42,230 bases of DNA from Firmicutes bacterium UBA3914 (GCA_002391385.1 DGEY01000010.1:1-42230); one strand, 5' to 3'. Positions 31,014 to 40,605 are shown, counted from the first letter of the stretch. Numbers and translations are program-made. Notes: generated by a model from the sequence alone, not told the origin.

Positions 31014-31811
31014 CTAATCTGCAGGCACCAACCGGATTTCATAAACCCTGGACCAGAGCTTGCCGGTGACGAAGATCCTCTCGGCTTCAGCATCCCAGGC
31101 AATTCCGTTGAGCACATCCGCGCCGGGATTGCCCTCCCGCTCCGCGGCGCTGAGCTGCTGCAGATCGATCCAGCCCAGAACCTGGCCGCTCTGGGGATCG
31201 ATGCGGCAGATCACGCTGCTCAGCCAGATGTTGGCCCAGATCTCGCCGTTGATGTACTCCAGCTCGTTCAGGAGGGTAACTTCACCGCGGCTTGATCTAA
31301 CCTGCAGTGTGCCCACGGGCTCCAAGGTTTCTGGATCCAAAAAACGGAGCAAACTGCTCCCGTCACTCATGATCAAATAAGTCCCGTCTGTGGTCAGGCC
31401 CCAGCCTTCACCGGGGTAGGTAAATTCACCGATCTTCTCCAGGCTCTCCAGATCGTAGATGAACCCCGTGCCCTCCCGCCAGGTCAGCTGGAAGATCCTA
31501 CCTCTAAGCAGGGCAATCCCTTCACCAAAAAAGCGGCTCTCCAGGTCCACCTGCTGCAGCACCTCTCCATCTGCCAGGCGCACCCTGCGCAGGGAGGACT
31601 CCCCGTACAGTCCCGTGCCCTCGTAGAGCAGGCCCCCGGCGAAAACCAGCCCCTGGGTAAAGGCCGCGGGATCATGGGGATAGCTGGCCACCACCTGGGC
31701 CCGCTGCACAGTTTCCGCAGCCAAGCAGGGAACTGACTCCAAGCAAAGGAGCAGCACCGCCACTATCCACACCCCGAGCAGGCCCTGCCCCCTAATCCTC
31801 CACCACACCAT
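31014..31811 (-). CDS. Glutaminyl-peptide cyclotransferase (plant-type QC)
   Basis: Exported beta-propeller enzyme of 265 aa. After an N-terminal signal or anchor (to about residue 31) come the family motifs FTQGLVF, EGTGLYGESSLR, GEGWGLT, LNELEY...IWANIW and VLNGIAWD. Plant-type QCs convert N-terminal Gln to pyroglutamate on exported peptides. ATG 31811 is used; a GTG at 31820 is possible, and a later GTG near 31772 would still give a signal peptide. It overlaps the end of the P-II gene by 20 bases, so it is the last gene of that operon, an unexplained partnership. Confidence 0.85.
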   Translation of the reverse strand: MVWWRIRGQGLLGVWIVAVLLLCLESVPCLAAETVQRAQVVASYPHDPAAFTQGLVFAGGLLYEGTGLYGESSLRRVRLADGEVLQQVDLESRFFGEGIALLRGRIFQLTWREGTGFIYDLESLEKIGEFTYPGEGWGLTTDGTYLIMSDGSSLLRFLDPETLEPVGTLQVRSSRGEVTLLNELEYINGEIWANIWLSSVICRIDPQSGQVLGWIDLQQLSAAEREGNPGADVLNGIAWDAEAERIFVTGKLWSRVYEIRLVPAD

Positions 31812-32463
31812 AGACCTCACTCACATCCTGCACGAAGATGATGCCCCTGCCCGGTTCGTGGATCTTCAGCTCATCCCGCACCGCCACCACGATGGCATCG
31901 GCCAGCTCCGGGCGGGCCAAGATGAGCACCATCTCCTTTTCCGGTTCGATCTCCAAATTGAGGAACCTCCTGGTTTCATGGATGCTGGACCCCCGGGCGT
32001 TGATGATGGTGCCGCCCTTGGCTCCCGCGGCCCGGGCCACATCCATCACCTCTTCCCCCCGGCCCTTGTCCACCACAACGAAGACAGCGCGGTACATGCC
32101 GCCTGCACCTCCCCTTTGGGTTCTAAACTCGTATGCGTAGCTGCCTGTGCCCAGAAAGGCCCCTAAAGGCATGGCAAAGGCGATGCCGCCTTTGGGCTTG
32201 TTCAAGTGGAGCTCATCGGCGAACATCTTCAGGGCGTTGCGTCCCAAAAGCTTCTTGGCAGCTAGAAACACGATCTCCTTGCGGGTGTCGGTCAGGCCCA
32301 AAAGCTCTGCCAAACGTCCGCTCACCGTGCCCCGCCCCAGGGCGATGGTGCCGCCGCTGATCCCGTTTTTCTTGGCCATGCTCACCACTTTGCTCCCCAG
32401 GCCAAAATCCACGATCACGCAAAGCAGTTCGTACTCCTGCTCCCCAGACCTGGTCTGCTGCAT
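31792..32463 (-). CDS. Tandem P-II-like regulator
   Basis: Cytoplasmic protein of 223 aa made of two P-II-like units. The first (about 1-105) starts YELLCVIVDFGLGSKVVSMAKKNG, the second (about 117-220) starts MYRAVFVVVDKGRGEEVMDVARAAGAKGGT with the nucleotide-loop-like GTIINARGS. P-II proteins sense ATP/ADP and 2-oxoglutarate and bind transporters. The uridylylated T-loop Tyr of GlnB is not evident. It starts 16 bases after the DUF1538 membrane gene, suggesting that it gates that protein. ATG 32463 has AAGGAG 9 bases upstream. Confidence 0.85.
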   Translation of the reverse strand: MQQTRSGEQEYELLCVIVDFGLGSKVVSMAKKNGISGGTIALGRGTVSGRLAELLGLTDTRKEIVFLAAKKLLGRNALKMFADELHLNKPKGGIAFAMPLGAFLGTGSYAYEFRTQRGGAGGMYRAVFVVVDKGRGEEVMDVARAAGAKGGTIINARGSSIHETRRFLNLEIEPEKEMVLILARPELADAIVVAVRDELKIHEPGRGIIFVQDVSEVYGVVED

Positions 32464-32479
32464 CCACCTCAACTCCTTG

Positions 32480-33958
32480 TTACCTAGACTTCACCCGGAA
32501 GACCGCGCCCAAGGCCAGGAGGGTGACAATCCCCGCCATGGCCACAAGGGCGATCATGCCCAGCCCGTCCCGGAGAAGGTCCGCCCCCTCAAAGGCCCCC
32601 GCGGCTCCCTGGGCGAAGGCCAGGATGAAGGTGGTGGTCAGGGGCCCCGTGGCCACGCTGCCCGCATCAAAGCCGATGCCCACAAAAAGCTTGGGGACAA
32701 AACGGGCCAAAACCAGGGCGGCTAGATAGCCGGGCAGGAGAATGTGCCAGAGGGTGAGCCCGGGGACCAAGATGCGGATGGAGGAGAGCAAAATCGCTGT
32801 CCCCACCCCCAGGGCCAGGGCCCCCACCACCGCGGAACGCTTCACGTAACCGCTGGTCACATCTTCAATCTGGCGGGTGAGTACATACACGGAAGGTTCA
32901 GCCACGATGGTCACAAAACCCAGGACAAAGGAAGTGAGCAAAAGCCAAAGCTTGTTATCTAGGGAGGCCAAAAGGTACCCCAGTTGGCTCCCCACCTCCA
33001 TAAAGCCGCCGTTCACCCCCAAAAAGAAGAGGAGCGTCCCCACGAGGGTGTAGGCAAAGCCCTTGGCCATGCGCCGAAACTGCCTCTTCTCCAGCTTCAG
33101 GAGAAATCTCTGCAGCAAGAGGAAAGAGATGGCCAGGGGCAAAAGGGCGATGACGCTGTCCCGGATAGCCCCGGGCAAAACTCCCCAAAACTGGCCCATG
33201 ACCGGGCCCACCTCCGCCTGGACAGGCTCCAAACTGATCAAGGGGTATTCCTTAATGGGCCTGATCAGGTTCATGAGCATCACGGCGAGAATAGGTCCAA
33301 CTGCACCCGCGCCCACCAGGCCAAAGCTGTCTTCCTCGGCCTGCTTGCTGTCTTTGCGCAGCCTGGAGATGCCCACCGCCAAGGCCATGATGAAGGGTAC
33401 AACCAAGATCCCGGTGACCGAGCCGGAGGAGTCAAAGGCGATGGCCAAAAACTCCGGCGAGGTGCGGGAGGTGATCCAGGCTAAAACCAAAATGAGTCCG
33501 TAGCCGACGGTGAAAAAACTGCGCATGGGTACATGCAGGAATACCCGGGCAAAGCCCAGGGCAATCATGAGGCCAAAGCCCGTGGGGATCACCGCCAGCA
33601 AAGTACGGGCGGCAATGCCGCCTGCGGTGACGAACTCAATCTGGTTGACCAAAACCACCAGCCCCGGCTCGGCCACGGAGACGAAAAACCCCAAAAGGCC
33701 GCCGGCCAAAAGGAACAGCCAGAGCTTGTCCGTTTTCACCAGGGAAGTTCCGGTCACCTGGCCAAAGGGTGAGATGCCGATATCCACCCCCACGAAGAAG
33801 ATGGAAAGGCCCACAATCAAAGCGACGGCACCCACCAGGAACCTGACCACCACTGGAAAGGCCAGGGGCACTAAGGTGAAGTGTAAAGCCAAAACGATGA
33901 GGGCGATGGGAAGTACCGCTTGCGTATTATTCTTAAGATAACCAACGAGGATGTTCAA
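32480..33958 (-). CDS. DUF1538 family membrane protein
   Basis: Integral membrane protein of 492 aa with about 12-14 helices and an internal duplication. The first half has DKLWLFLLAGGLLGFFVSVAEP and FDSSGSVTGILVVP; the second half repeats these as NKLWLLLTSFVLGFVTIVAEP and FDAGSVATGPLTT. This is the DUF1538 pattern, a family probably involved in transport but of unknown cargo. It is followed by a tandem P-II gene on the same strand. A TTG start has AAAGGTAGGG 7 bases upstream. Confidence 0.88.
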   Translation of the reverse strand: MNILVGYLKNNTQAVLPIALIVLALHFTLVPLAFPVVVRFLVGAVALIVGLSIFFVGVDIGISPFGQVTGTSLVKTDKLWLFLLAGGLLGFFVSVAEPGLVVLVNQIEFVTAGGIAARTLLAVIPTGFGLMIALGFARVFLHVPMRSFFTVGYGLILVLAWITSRTSPEFLAIAFDSSGSVTGILVVPFIMALAVGISRLRKDSKQAEEDSFGLVGAGAVGPILAVMLMNLIRPIKEYPLISLEPVQAEVGPVMGQFWGVLPGAIRDSVIALLPLAISFLLLQRFLLKLEKRQFRRMAKGFAYTLVGTLLFFLGVNGGFMEVGSQLGYLLASLDNKLWLLLTSFVLGFVTIVAEPSVYVLTRQIEDVTSGYVKRSAVVGALALGVGTAILLSSIRILVPGLTLWHILLPGYLAALVLARFVPKLFVGIGFDAGSVATGPLTTTFILAFAQGAAGAFEGADLLRDGLGMIALVAMAGIVTLLALGAVFRVKSR

Positions 33959-34079
33959 CGAACTACCCTACCTTTCCAACAACGATGATAAGTGCTGTCC
34001 CCGGCAGCTCCGGGGCAGAATGCAACTGCGGAGGGGAATTGGGGCAGACTTTTTAGTAAATAAGGGGAAGGGGTAAGCC

Positions 34080-34529
34080 ATGAACATCAAACGCTGCATT
34101 CCACTCCTGGTCTTTGTGATCTTGCTCGCGGCCGCGGCGGTGCAGGGGCTGCGCCGGCAGGCGGCCCAGCCGGAACTGCTGCAGTCCCAGGTCACCGCGG
34201 CGGAGAACTCCCTGGAAACGGTGGAGAGCCTAGAACTGGAAATCGAACTCCGGGCCCCGGAGGAGCTGGAGATGAGCTACTCCAGCGGAGGCCGAGCCTT
34301 CAGCACCCGGGGTGCTGACCCAGAGGAAGCAGTGCGGCTCTTTGTGGAAGCGCTGCCTCACCTGGAGGAAGGACGGCCCTTGGCCATCATCCAGGCGGCC
34401 CTGGAGCATTTAGACCTCGATGAGCTGGAGGTTAAAGAGTTTGAGTTAGAGTATGAGCTGAAGGATGGCTATGCGCGCCGGATCGAGCTGGAAGTTGATG
34501 GGGACCCCGCTGAAGATGATGACGATTAG
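34080..34529 (+). CDS. YusW-like membrane-anchored protein
   Basis: Protein of 149 aa with an N-terminal signal anchor (about residues 5-25) and an acidic extracytoplasmic part. The stretch from SLELEIELRAPEELEM through KEFELEYELKDGYARRIELEV has the alternating charged-hydrophobic beta strands of the YusW family, which has no known function. The tail is very acidic (PAEDDDD). AAGGGGAAGGGG lies before the ATG. Confidence 0.65.
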   Translation: MNIKRCIPLLVFVILLAAAAVQGLRRQAAQPELLQSQVTAAENSLETVESLELEIELRAPEELEMSYSSGGRAFSTRGADPEEAVRLFVEALPHLEEGRPLAIIQAALEHLDLDELEVKEFELEYELKDGYARRIELEVDGDPAEDDDD

Positions 34530-34531
34530 GC

Positions 34532-35329
34532 TTAAGCCTGGGTTTTAACGTGCACATCCAGCTGGTTGTAGGGGATCTCGATATCCGCCTCCTCTAAGGC
34601 ATCTTTCACCTGTTCCAGGAAGTCAAAGTACATGGACCAGTAATCGGAGCGCTGCGCCCACACCCGGGCGTAAAGAACAGGCCCGTGATCCCCCAGTTCC
34701 CCCATGACCACCGCGGGGGCCGGTTCCTGGAGGATCAGGGGATGGTTTTCCGCCACCTGGCGCACCACCTCTTTAGCCCGCTTAAAGTCGGAGTCAAAAG
34801 AGATGGGCACTTTGACTGTGGCCCGGCGGGTGTCGTAGGCCGAGTAGTTGATCGCGCTGGCGTTGGATAGATCTGAATTGGGGATGATCACCTTTTGGTT
34901 ATCCGGGGTCTGCAAAACGGTGTGGAAAACCTGGATCTCCCGCACCGTGCCGCTGTAGCCCGCCGCTTCAATATAATCCCCCACTTTAAAGGGTTTTAGC
35001 AGCAGGATCAAAACCCCACCGGCGAAGTTGGCCAGGCTGCCCTGGAAGGCCAGGCCCACCGCCAGGGAGGCCGCGCCCACAATGGCCGCGAAGGTGGTGA
35101 TCTCAATGCCAAAGGTGGCGGCCACCGTAATGACCAGCAGGACCTGCAGGGCCACCTGGGCCATGGTGCCAAGGAAAGTACGTAAAGATTCATCAATGTG
35201 CACCTTGGCCAAGCGCCGCTCCAGGAGCGTCAGCACCAGCCCAATCAGTTTCCTCCCGATAATCCAGATGGCAACTCCCAAGACTGCCCTGCCCAGATAG
35301 GTGAGGGCGAATTCCTTGATCGGTTCCAC
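34532..35329 (-). CDS. MscS-family mechanosensitive channel
   Basis: Inner-membrane channel of 265 aa that opens under membrane tension to release solutes. Three N-terminal helices lead to the pore helix ASLAVGLAFQGSLANFAGGV (about residues 95-115), then the MscS beta domain (KPFKVGDYIE, PNSDLSN) and a C-terminal alpha/beta domain. GTG 35329 is chosen because AAGGAGGGG lies 4-6 bases upstream; the longer frame has no such site. It converges with the YusW-like gene, with two bases between the stops. Confidence 0.93.
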   Translation of the reverse strand: MEPIKEFALTYLGRAVLGVAIWIIGRKLIGLVLTLLERRLAKVHIDESLRTFLGTMAQVALQVLLVITVAATFGIEITTFAAIVGAASLAVGLAFQGSLANFAGGVLILLLKPFKVGDYIEAAGYSGTVREIQVFHTVLQTPDNQKVIIPNSDLSNASAINYSAYDTRRATVKVPISFDSDFKRAKEVVRQVAENHPLILQEPAPAVVMGELGDHGPVLYARVWAQRSDYWSMYFDFLEQVKDALEEADIEIPYNQLDVHVKTQA

Positions 35330-35409
35330 AAAACCCCTCCTTAAGAAAAAGCGCGCGTCAATAACGCCCCAACTACCTTCGGCACCCACCAGTCAACTCC
35401 TGCCCGGCC

Positions 35410-37773
35410 CTAGCGGTTCAGGCGCGCCAGTAAAGCCACCGCCTCCGCTTCCCCCACCGGCCGGGAAAAGAGGAACCCCTGGAGGAAATCGCAGCCGTGC
35501 TTAACCAGGTACTCCTTCTGGGCTTCCTGCTCCACCCCTTCCGCCACCACCAGGTGGCCCAGGCGGTGGGCCATGGAGATGATGTCCCCGGCGATCACCT
35601 GATCTTCGCTCACCTCCGTGACCCGGTCGATGAAGGCCTTGTGGATCTTCAGGCAGTTCACGTTGAGCTCCTGCTCCCGGGCTAAAGAGGAATAACCAGT
35701 GCCGAAATCGTCGATGGCCACAACGATCCCCGCCTGCCTGAACCTGGCCAGCTTCTCGTTGAGGGAGGCGTAGTTTTGGGCAAAGACCGATTCGGTGATC
35801 TCCAGGCAGAGCTGCTCCGGCTGGATACCCGCTTCCTCGATCAGGGCAAAGACCTCCTCCTCAAAACCATCCTGGGCCAGCTGGATGGCGGAGACGTTGA
35901 TGGAAATGCGAAAACCTCTATAGCCCAGCTCCGCCAGGCTGCGGAGAAAGCCCAGGGCCTTGCGGGCGATGATCTTGCCTAAGGGCACAATGAGCTGGTT
36001 CTCTTCCGCGAGGGGGATAAACTCCCCAGGGGGAATCACACCTAAAGGACCGCCGTCCAGCCGGGCCAAGGCCTCAAAGGCGTAGATGCGCCCCGTGGCC
36101 GCATCGATGATGGGCTGGTATTCTAAAAAGAGTGCCTCTTCCCACTCCCCGTAGGCCACCCGGAAGAGCAGCTCTTCGATCTCACTCAGCCGGTTCAGCT
36201 CCGCGGCCAGATCTTGATCGAAGAAGCGGTAGGCAAAGGGCCGGCTGCGGTCGGCCCGCTGCGCGGCGATGGCGGCATCATGGATGCAGTCTTCCGGTTC
36301 CAGCACTTCCCCCTCCAGCTGGCGGATGCCGATTCCGCAGCCGTAGGTGTTGACAATATCGATCTCCTTTAGGGTCTCCACCACTTCGGTGCAGAACTGG
36401 ATGAGCTCTTCCCTAGTGAGGGCTTCTTGGATGTAAAAGGCGAAGCGCCCGTAGGCAGCCAGATACAAACGGCGGGTGGCTGTGGTATGGGCCGCAAGGC
36501 GCTGGGCCACCGCCCGCAGCAAAAACTCGCAGAAACCAAATCCGTAAATGGCGTTGATGGTGTTGATCCGGCGCAGATTGAACAAGACCACAGCCCGCTT
36601 AGGATAGTGCCCACTTTCGCTGTCCGCGGCCATCACCGCCCGCAGGGCCCGGCGGTTGGGAAGGCCCGTGAGCAGATCCAGCTCGCTGATGCGCTTAAGC
36701 TGCAGCTCGCTCTCCTTACGCTGGGTAATATCGATGATGATGCCCTCTAGGGCCTCCACTTCCCCCGCGTCGTTATACACCCCCTGCCCCATCTCCAAAA
36801 CCCATTTGCGCTCCCCGCTGGCGGTGATGATCTCGTATTCAAACTCAAAGGAGCGCCGCTCGGGGAGGACTTCATGCCACTTCTGCCAGAGCACCTCCCG
36901 GTATTCAGGGGCGATGAGATCGTTGAAGGAAAGATCGCGGCTATCGAGGAGGCTCTCTGCCGTGTAGCCGGTGAGCTCCTCGCAGCCCTCGGAGACAAAC
37001 TGCATGGTCCAATCCCGGTCCACCAGGCAGCGGTAAGCCATGCCCGGCAGGTTCTTCAACAGGACCGCCTTGCTGCGCTCGCTTTCCGAAAGGCGCCCTT
37101 CCACCGCCTTGCGGTCGGAGATGTCCTTGATCATGTAGATGATCCGGGGGCGCTCCACCCCCGGCTGTTCAAAGGGGGCGGCGGTGAGCTCTACCCAGAC
37201 CTCTGTTCCATCGGGGCGCAGCAGGCGCTGCTCCAGGCTGTAGCTGGAGATGGCTCCCTTTTCCAAAAGCTGCCGCTGCTCCCTGGCTACAAGCGCATCC
37301 TGGGGATGGACGATCTGCTCCCAGCCCAGCTCCACAAGCTCCCCGCGGGTACGGCCGGTGATCCTGAGGAAGGCGTCATTGACCATGGGATATAACCCGC
37401 CCCCATACTCCCCCGGCTCCAGGGCCAGACCCACGGCAATTCCCAGGGAGCTCTGGTTGAAGATGGCGTGGAGCAACCCCGCGTGGTGGGGACTGGCGCT
37501 GGTGAGCACCTGCAGCAGACCTTCCTCGTCATAGGCGATCACAATGGGGATCTTCCGCCCCGGCTGGGCAGCCTCCAGCTGCCTGACCAGGTCAAAGCTG
37601 TCCTGGTCCCGCTGCTCCCGGCAGAGGACAATCAGCTGGATGTCGGAGTGGGTCTGGAGCTGAGAAGCGGCTTCAGCCCAGCTGCTGCAGGCCAAAACCG
37701 GGTAACCTCCCAGCACACCGGCCCTTTTTACCTCCTCCAGACACTCTCCTAAGATCAGGATCTTCCCCGCCAT
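35410..37773 (-). CDS. PAS-PAS-GGDEF(degenerate)-EAL signalling protein
   Basis: Cytoplasmic protein of 787 aa. An N-terminal region (about 1-95) looks like a diverged receiver, then PAS (about 100-225), PAS (about 240-360, followed by a DITQRK C-motif), GGDEF (about 365-495) and EAL (about 525-787). The GGDEF signature reads AYGRFAF, so no cyclase activity is expected. EAL residues are present: FEALARL, INVSA, LEITES, IDDFG, the Lys of LKIHKAF, AEGVE and the Gln of LQGFLF; the Asp of the usual KID motif is His. It is predicted as a phosphodiesterase with intracellular sensing. Confidence 0.92.
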   Translation of the reverse strand: MAGKILILGECLEEVKRAGVLGGYPVLACSSWAEAASQLQTHSDIQLIVLCREQRDQDSFDLVRQLEAAQPGRKIPIVIAYDEEGLLQVLTSASPHHAGLLHAIFNQSSLGIAVGLALEPGEYGGGLYPMVNDAFLRITGRTRGELVELGWEQIVHPQDALVAREQRQLLEKGAISSYSLEQRLLRPDGTEVWVELTAAPFEQPGVERPRIIYMIKDISDRKAVEGRLSESERSKAVLLKNLPGMAYRCLVDRDWTMQFVSEGCEELTGYTAESLLDSRDLSFNDLIAPEYREVLWQKWHEVLPERRSFEFEYEIITASGERKWVLEMGQGVYNDAGEVEALEGIIIDITQRKESELQLKRISELDLLTGLPNRRALRAVMAADSESGHYPKRAVVLFNLRRINTINAIYGFGFCEFLLRAVAQRLAAHTTATRRLYLAAYGRFAFYIQEALTREELIQFCTEVVETLKEIDIVNTYGCGIGIRQLEGEVLEPEDCIHDAAIAAQRADRSRPFAYRFFDQDLAAELNRLSEIEELLFRVAYGEWEEALFLEYQPIIDAATGRIYAFEALARLDGGPLGVIPPGEFIPLAEENQLIVPLGKIIARKALGFLRSLAELGYRGFRISINVSAIQLAQDGFEEEVFALIEEAGIQPEQLCLEITESVFAQNYASLNEKLARFRQAGIVVAIDDFGTGYSSLAREQELNVNCLKIHKAFIDRVTEVSEDQVIAGDIISMAHRLGHLVVAEGVEQEAQKEYLVKHGCDFLQGFLFSRPVGEAEAVALLARLNR

Positions 37774-37887
37774 CGCGCAGCTCCTCTCAACAGCAAACTA
37801 AGCTCTTACCCTCTTCCCTTAGTTCCACATCAACCCCCAGCATCCTCCCCAGGTCCGGGGGCAATTTCCACCCGATGGGAAGCCCGC

Positions 37888-40320
37888 TCAACCCAAAACC
37901 ACTTCCACCTGATGCTCCCCGCCGGGAAAGGCGGGCACAAGGTTACCCTCAATTTCCCGGCCATCCACCGTGATTTGGGCCACACCCCTGCTCACCCCGT
38001 GGGGATTGCGCACGGTGATATGGTAAACTGCGCCCCTAAACTCCCGGCGCACCTTGTAGCCTTCCCACTCCGGGGGGATGCAGGGGTCGATGCGCAGTCC
38101 ATCGTAGTCCGGTTTGATGCCCAGGATAGCCTGGGAGATGGCCGCGTAGTTCCAGGCAGCCGTGCCCGTGAGCCAGGAGTTTTTGGCCTGGCCGTGGTTG
38201 GGGGCATCCCGCCCTGCGATCATCTGGGCGTAGACGTAGGGCTCCAGCCGATGCAGCTCGGAGATTTCCTCCCGGTAGGCGGGGCAGATCTTTTTGTACA
38301 GCTCAAAGGCGCGCCCGCCCCGGCCGATCACCGTTTCCGCGATCATCACCCAGGGATTATTGTGACAGAAGATGCCCGCGTTTTCTTTGTAGCCCGGCGG
38401 GTAGGAAGAGATCTCCCCCAGGTTCAGGTAGTAGCGGGAATAGGCGGGGGTTTGCAGGATGATCCCGTGCTCGGTTTCCAAGAGCCTCGCCACTGAATCA
38501 AGGGCCTTCTGGGCTAGGCCGCCCTCCACACCGATCCCGGCCATCACGCAAAAGCCCTGGGGTTCGATGAAGATCTGGCCTTCTTGGCACTCTCTGCTTC
38601 CCACCTTTTCCCCAAAGGCATCGTACGCCCGGAGGAACCACTCCCCATCCCAGCCGTGCTCTAAAACGGCCTGGACCATCCGCTCCCGGTGCCGGGCAGC
38701 TTCCTCCGCCTCCTCTGCCAAACCGCGCCTTCGGCAGAGCTCGATGAAGTCCGCGGCGGCATAGACAAAGAGCGCGGCGATGAAGACCGACTCCGCCACC
38801 GGACCTTCCGAGGGCCCGGTGGTCTGGAAGGATTCCCCGGGCTCTTGGGAAAAGCAGTTGAGGTTCAGGCAGTCGTTCCAGTCCGCCCTTCCGATCAGGG
38901 GCAGACCGTGGGGACCTAGGTTGTTCACCGTATGGTAAAAGGAGCGCTTCAGATGCTCGAAGAGACTCGCGGCGTTTTCGGGATCGCTGTCGAAGGGCAC
39001 TTCTTCATCCAGGATCGAAAAGTCACCCGTTTCCTTGATGTAGGCGGCGGTGCCCACAATCAGCCAGAGGGGATCGTCGTTGAAGCCGGAGCCGATGGCG
39101 TGGTTGCCCCGCTTGGTCAGGGGCTGGTACTGGTGGTAGGCGCTGCCATCGGGGAACTGGGTGGAGGCCAGATCGAGAATTCTCTGTCTGGCCCGCTCCG
39201 GCACCTGGTGCACAAAGCCCAAAAGATCCTGGTTGGAATCGCGAAAGCCGATCCCCCGGCCGATGCCCGATTCAAAATAGGAGGCGCTGCGGGAAAGGTT
39301 AAAGGTGACCATGCACTGGTAGGGGTTCCAGATATTGACCATCCTGTCCAGCTTTTCCTCGCCGCTTTCCACCTGGTATTTCCCTAAAAGCCCGTCCCAG
39401 TAGGCCTTAAGCTCCTGAAAAGCCTCCGCAACCTGCTCTTCCCGCTCAAAGCGGGCCTGCATCCGATGCGCCCGCTCCTTATTGATCACCCCGGGCGCGG
39501 CCCATTTTTCCTCCTTGGGGTTTTCCACATAGCCCAGGAGGAAGATATAGGTTTTGCTTTCACCGGGAGATAGGTTCAGCCTGAGGTGGTGGGAGGCGAT
39601 GGGTGCCCAGCCGCTGGCAAGAGAATTGCGGGACCTGCCCTCCAGCACCACCTGGGGTTCGTGCAGGCCCCTGTAGAGGCCCAAAAAGCTTTCCCGGTCG
39701 GTGTCAAAGCCAGCCAGCTCCGCATTTACCGAGAAAAAGGCATAGTGGTTCCGCCGCTCCCGGTATTCGGTTTTGTGGTAGATGGCGGAGCCTTCCACTT
39801 CCACCTCCCCGGTGGAAAGGTTGCGCTGGAAGTTGGTCTGATCGTCCCAGGCATCCCAGAGGCAAAACTCCAGGAAGGAAAAAAGGGCAAGCTCCTTAAC
39901 TTCCCCGCTTTCATTGCTCAGGCGAAGCTGGATCACTTCGCAATTGGCATCCAGGGGCACAAAAAAGAGCTGCTCGGCCCGGATATCGCCCCTCACCCCA
40001 GTGATCTTGGTGTAACCCAGGCCGTGGCGGCACTCGTAAAAGGAGAGCTCTTTTTTCATGGGTCTAAAGCTGGGTGACCAGATATCTTCCCCGTCTTTGA
40101 TGTAAAAGCAGCGGCCGCCCTCATCTAGGGGTATGTTGTTGTACCGGTAGCGGGTCAGGCGCCTCAGGCGCGCATCCCGGTAGAAGGAATAGCCGCCGCC
40201 GGTATGGGAGATCAGGCTGAAAAAGTCCTCACAGCCCAGGTAGTTGATCCAGGGATAGGGAGTTAAGGGAGTTGTGATCACATACTCCCGCTGCGCATCG
40301 TCAAAATACCCGAATTTCAT
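37888..40320 (-). CDS. cbp: Cellobiose phosphorylase, GH94
   Basis: Cytoplasmic enzyme of 810 aa that splits cellobiose with phosphate into glucose-1-phosphate and glucose. The opening (FGYFDDAQREYVIT, PYPWINYLG, FFSLISHTGGGYSFYRDA) and the catalytic acid segment GRADWNDCLNLNCFS match known cellobiose phosphorylases closely, with FNDDPLWLI and TGTAAWNY further on. Full length for the family. The start ATG follows AGGGGGGCAAGG. The ROK kinase and the HAD phosphatase of the window could handle its two products, though they are not in the same operon. Confidence 0.93.
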   Translation of the reverse strand: MKFGYFDDAQREYVITTPLTPYPWINYLGCEDFFSLISHTGGGYSFYRDARLRRLTRYRYNNIPLDEGGRCFYIKDGEDIWSPSFRPMKKELSFYECRHGLGYTKITGVRGDIRAEQLFFVPLDANCEVIQLRLSNESGEVKELALFSFLEFCLWDAWDDQTNFQRNLSTGEVEVEGSAIYHKTEYRERRNHYAFFSVNAELAGFDTDRESFLGLYRGLHEPQVVLEGRSRNSLASGWAPIASHHLRLNLSPGESKTYIFLLGYVENPKEEKWAAPGVINKERAHRMQARFEREEQVAEAFQELKAYWDGLLGKYQVESGEEKLDRMVNIWNPYQCMVTFNLSRSASYFESGIGRGIGFRDSNQDLLGFVHQVPERARQRILDLASTQFPDGSAYHQYQPLTKRGNHAIGSGFNDDPLWLIVGTAAYIKETGDFSILDEEVPFDSDPENAASLFEHLKRSFYHTVNNLGPHGLPLIGRADWNDCLNLNCFSQEPGESFQTTGPSEGPVAESVFIAALFVYAAADFIELCRRRGLAEEAEEAARHRERMVQAVLEHGWDGEWFLRAYDAFGEKVGSRECQEGQIFIEPQGFCVMAGIGVEGGLAQKALDSVARLLETEHGIILQTPAYSRYYLNLGEISSYPPGYKENAGIFCHNNPWVMIAETVIGRGGRAFELYKKICPAYREEISELHRLEPYVYAQMIAGRDAPNHGQAKNSWLTGTAAWNYAAISQAILGIKPDYDGLRIDPCIPPEWEGYKVRREFRGAVYHITVRNPHGVSRGVAQITVDGREIEGNLVPAFPGGEHQVEVVLG

Positions 40321-40378
40321 GGCCTTGCCCCCCTCAAGGTGTTTCCTATCCTATTCTCCACCCCCTCCATTCCTTCCT

Positions 40379-40395
40379 CTTAACAAGTTCTTAAG
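40379..40395. promoter_or_regulatory. 17-bp near-palindrome upstream of cbp
   Basis: CTTAACAAGTTCTTAAG has 5-bp perfect outer arms (CTTAA/TTAAG) and a near-symmetrical centre. It lies about 60 bases upstream of the cbp start in the cbp/permease gap and could be an operator. No regulator is known here. Confidence 0.25.
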
Positions 40396-40435
40396 GCTAT
40401 CCGGCAGGTTTTTCACCGGGGATGGAGAACTCTTC

Positions 40436-40464
40436 TTTACAGGGGACAAGACCTGTGATATTTT
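40436..40464 (+). promoter_or_regulatory. Promoter of the riboswitch-permease unit
   Basis: TTTACA (40436-40441), 17 bases, TATTTT (40459-40464). Transcription would begin near 40471, just before the aptamer. Confidence 0.6.
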
Positions 40465-40481
40465 AGAACTATCATTGCACA

Positions 40482-40554
40482 TAACTCATATAAGCCTGCA
40501 AATTTGGTGCAGGAGTTTCTACGTGGCGGCCTATACCGCCTACGCTATGAGTGA
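40482..40554 (+). promoter_or_regulatory. Guanine-sensing purine riboswitch aptamer
   Basis: P1 is ACTCAT/ATGAGT. P2 is CCTGCA/TGCAGG with a loop ending in GG. The J2/3 strand AGTTTCTAC is identical to the xpt aptamer. P3 is a GC-rich stem with a CC-containing loop that can kiss the P2 loop. The J3/1 strand reads CTATG, where C (position 74) selects guanine over adenine. It precedes a purine permease. Confidence 0.93.
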
Positions 40555-40605
40555 CCTATAAGCGCTTGTCAGTAAGGGCTTTCCCCTTGCTGATCTTTCC
40601 TGCAG

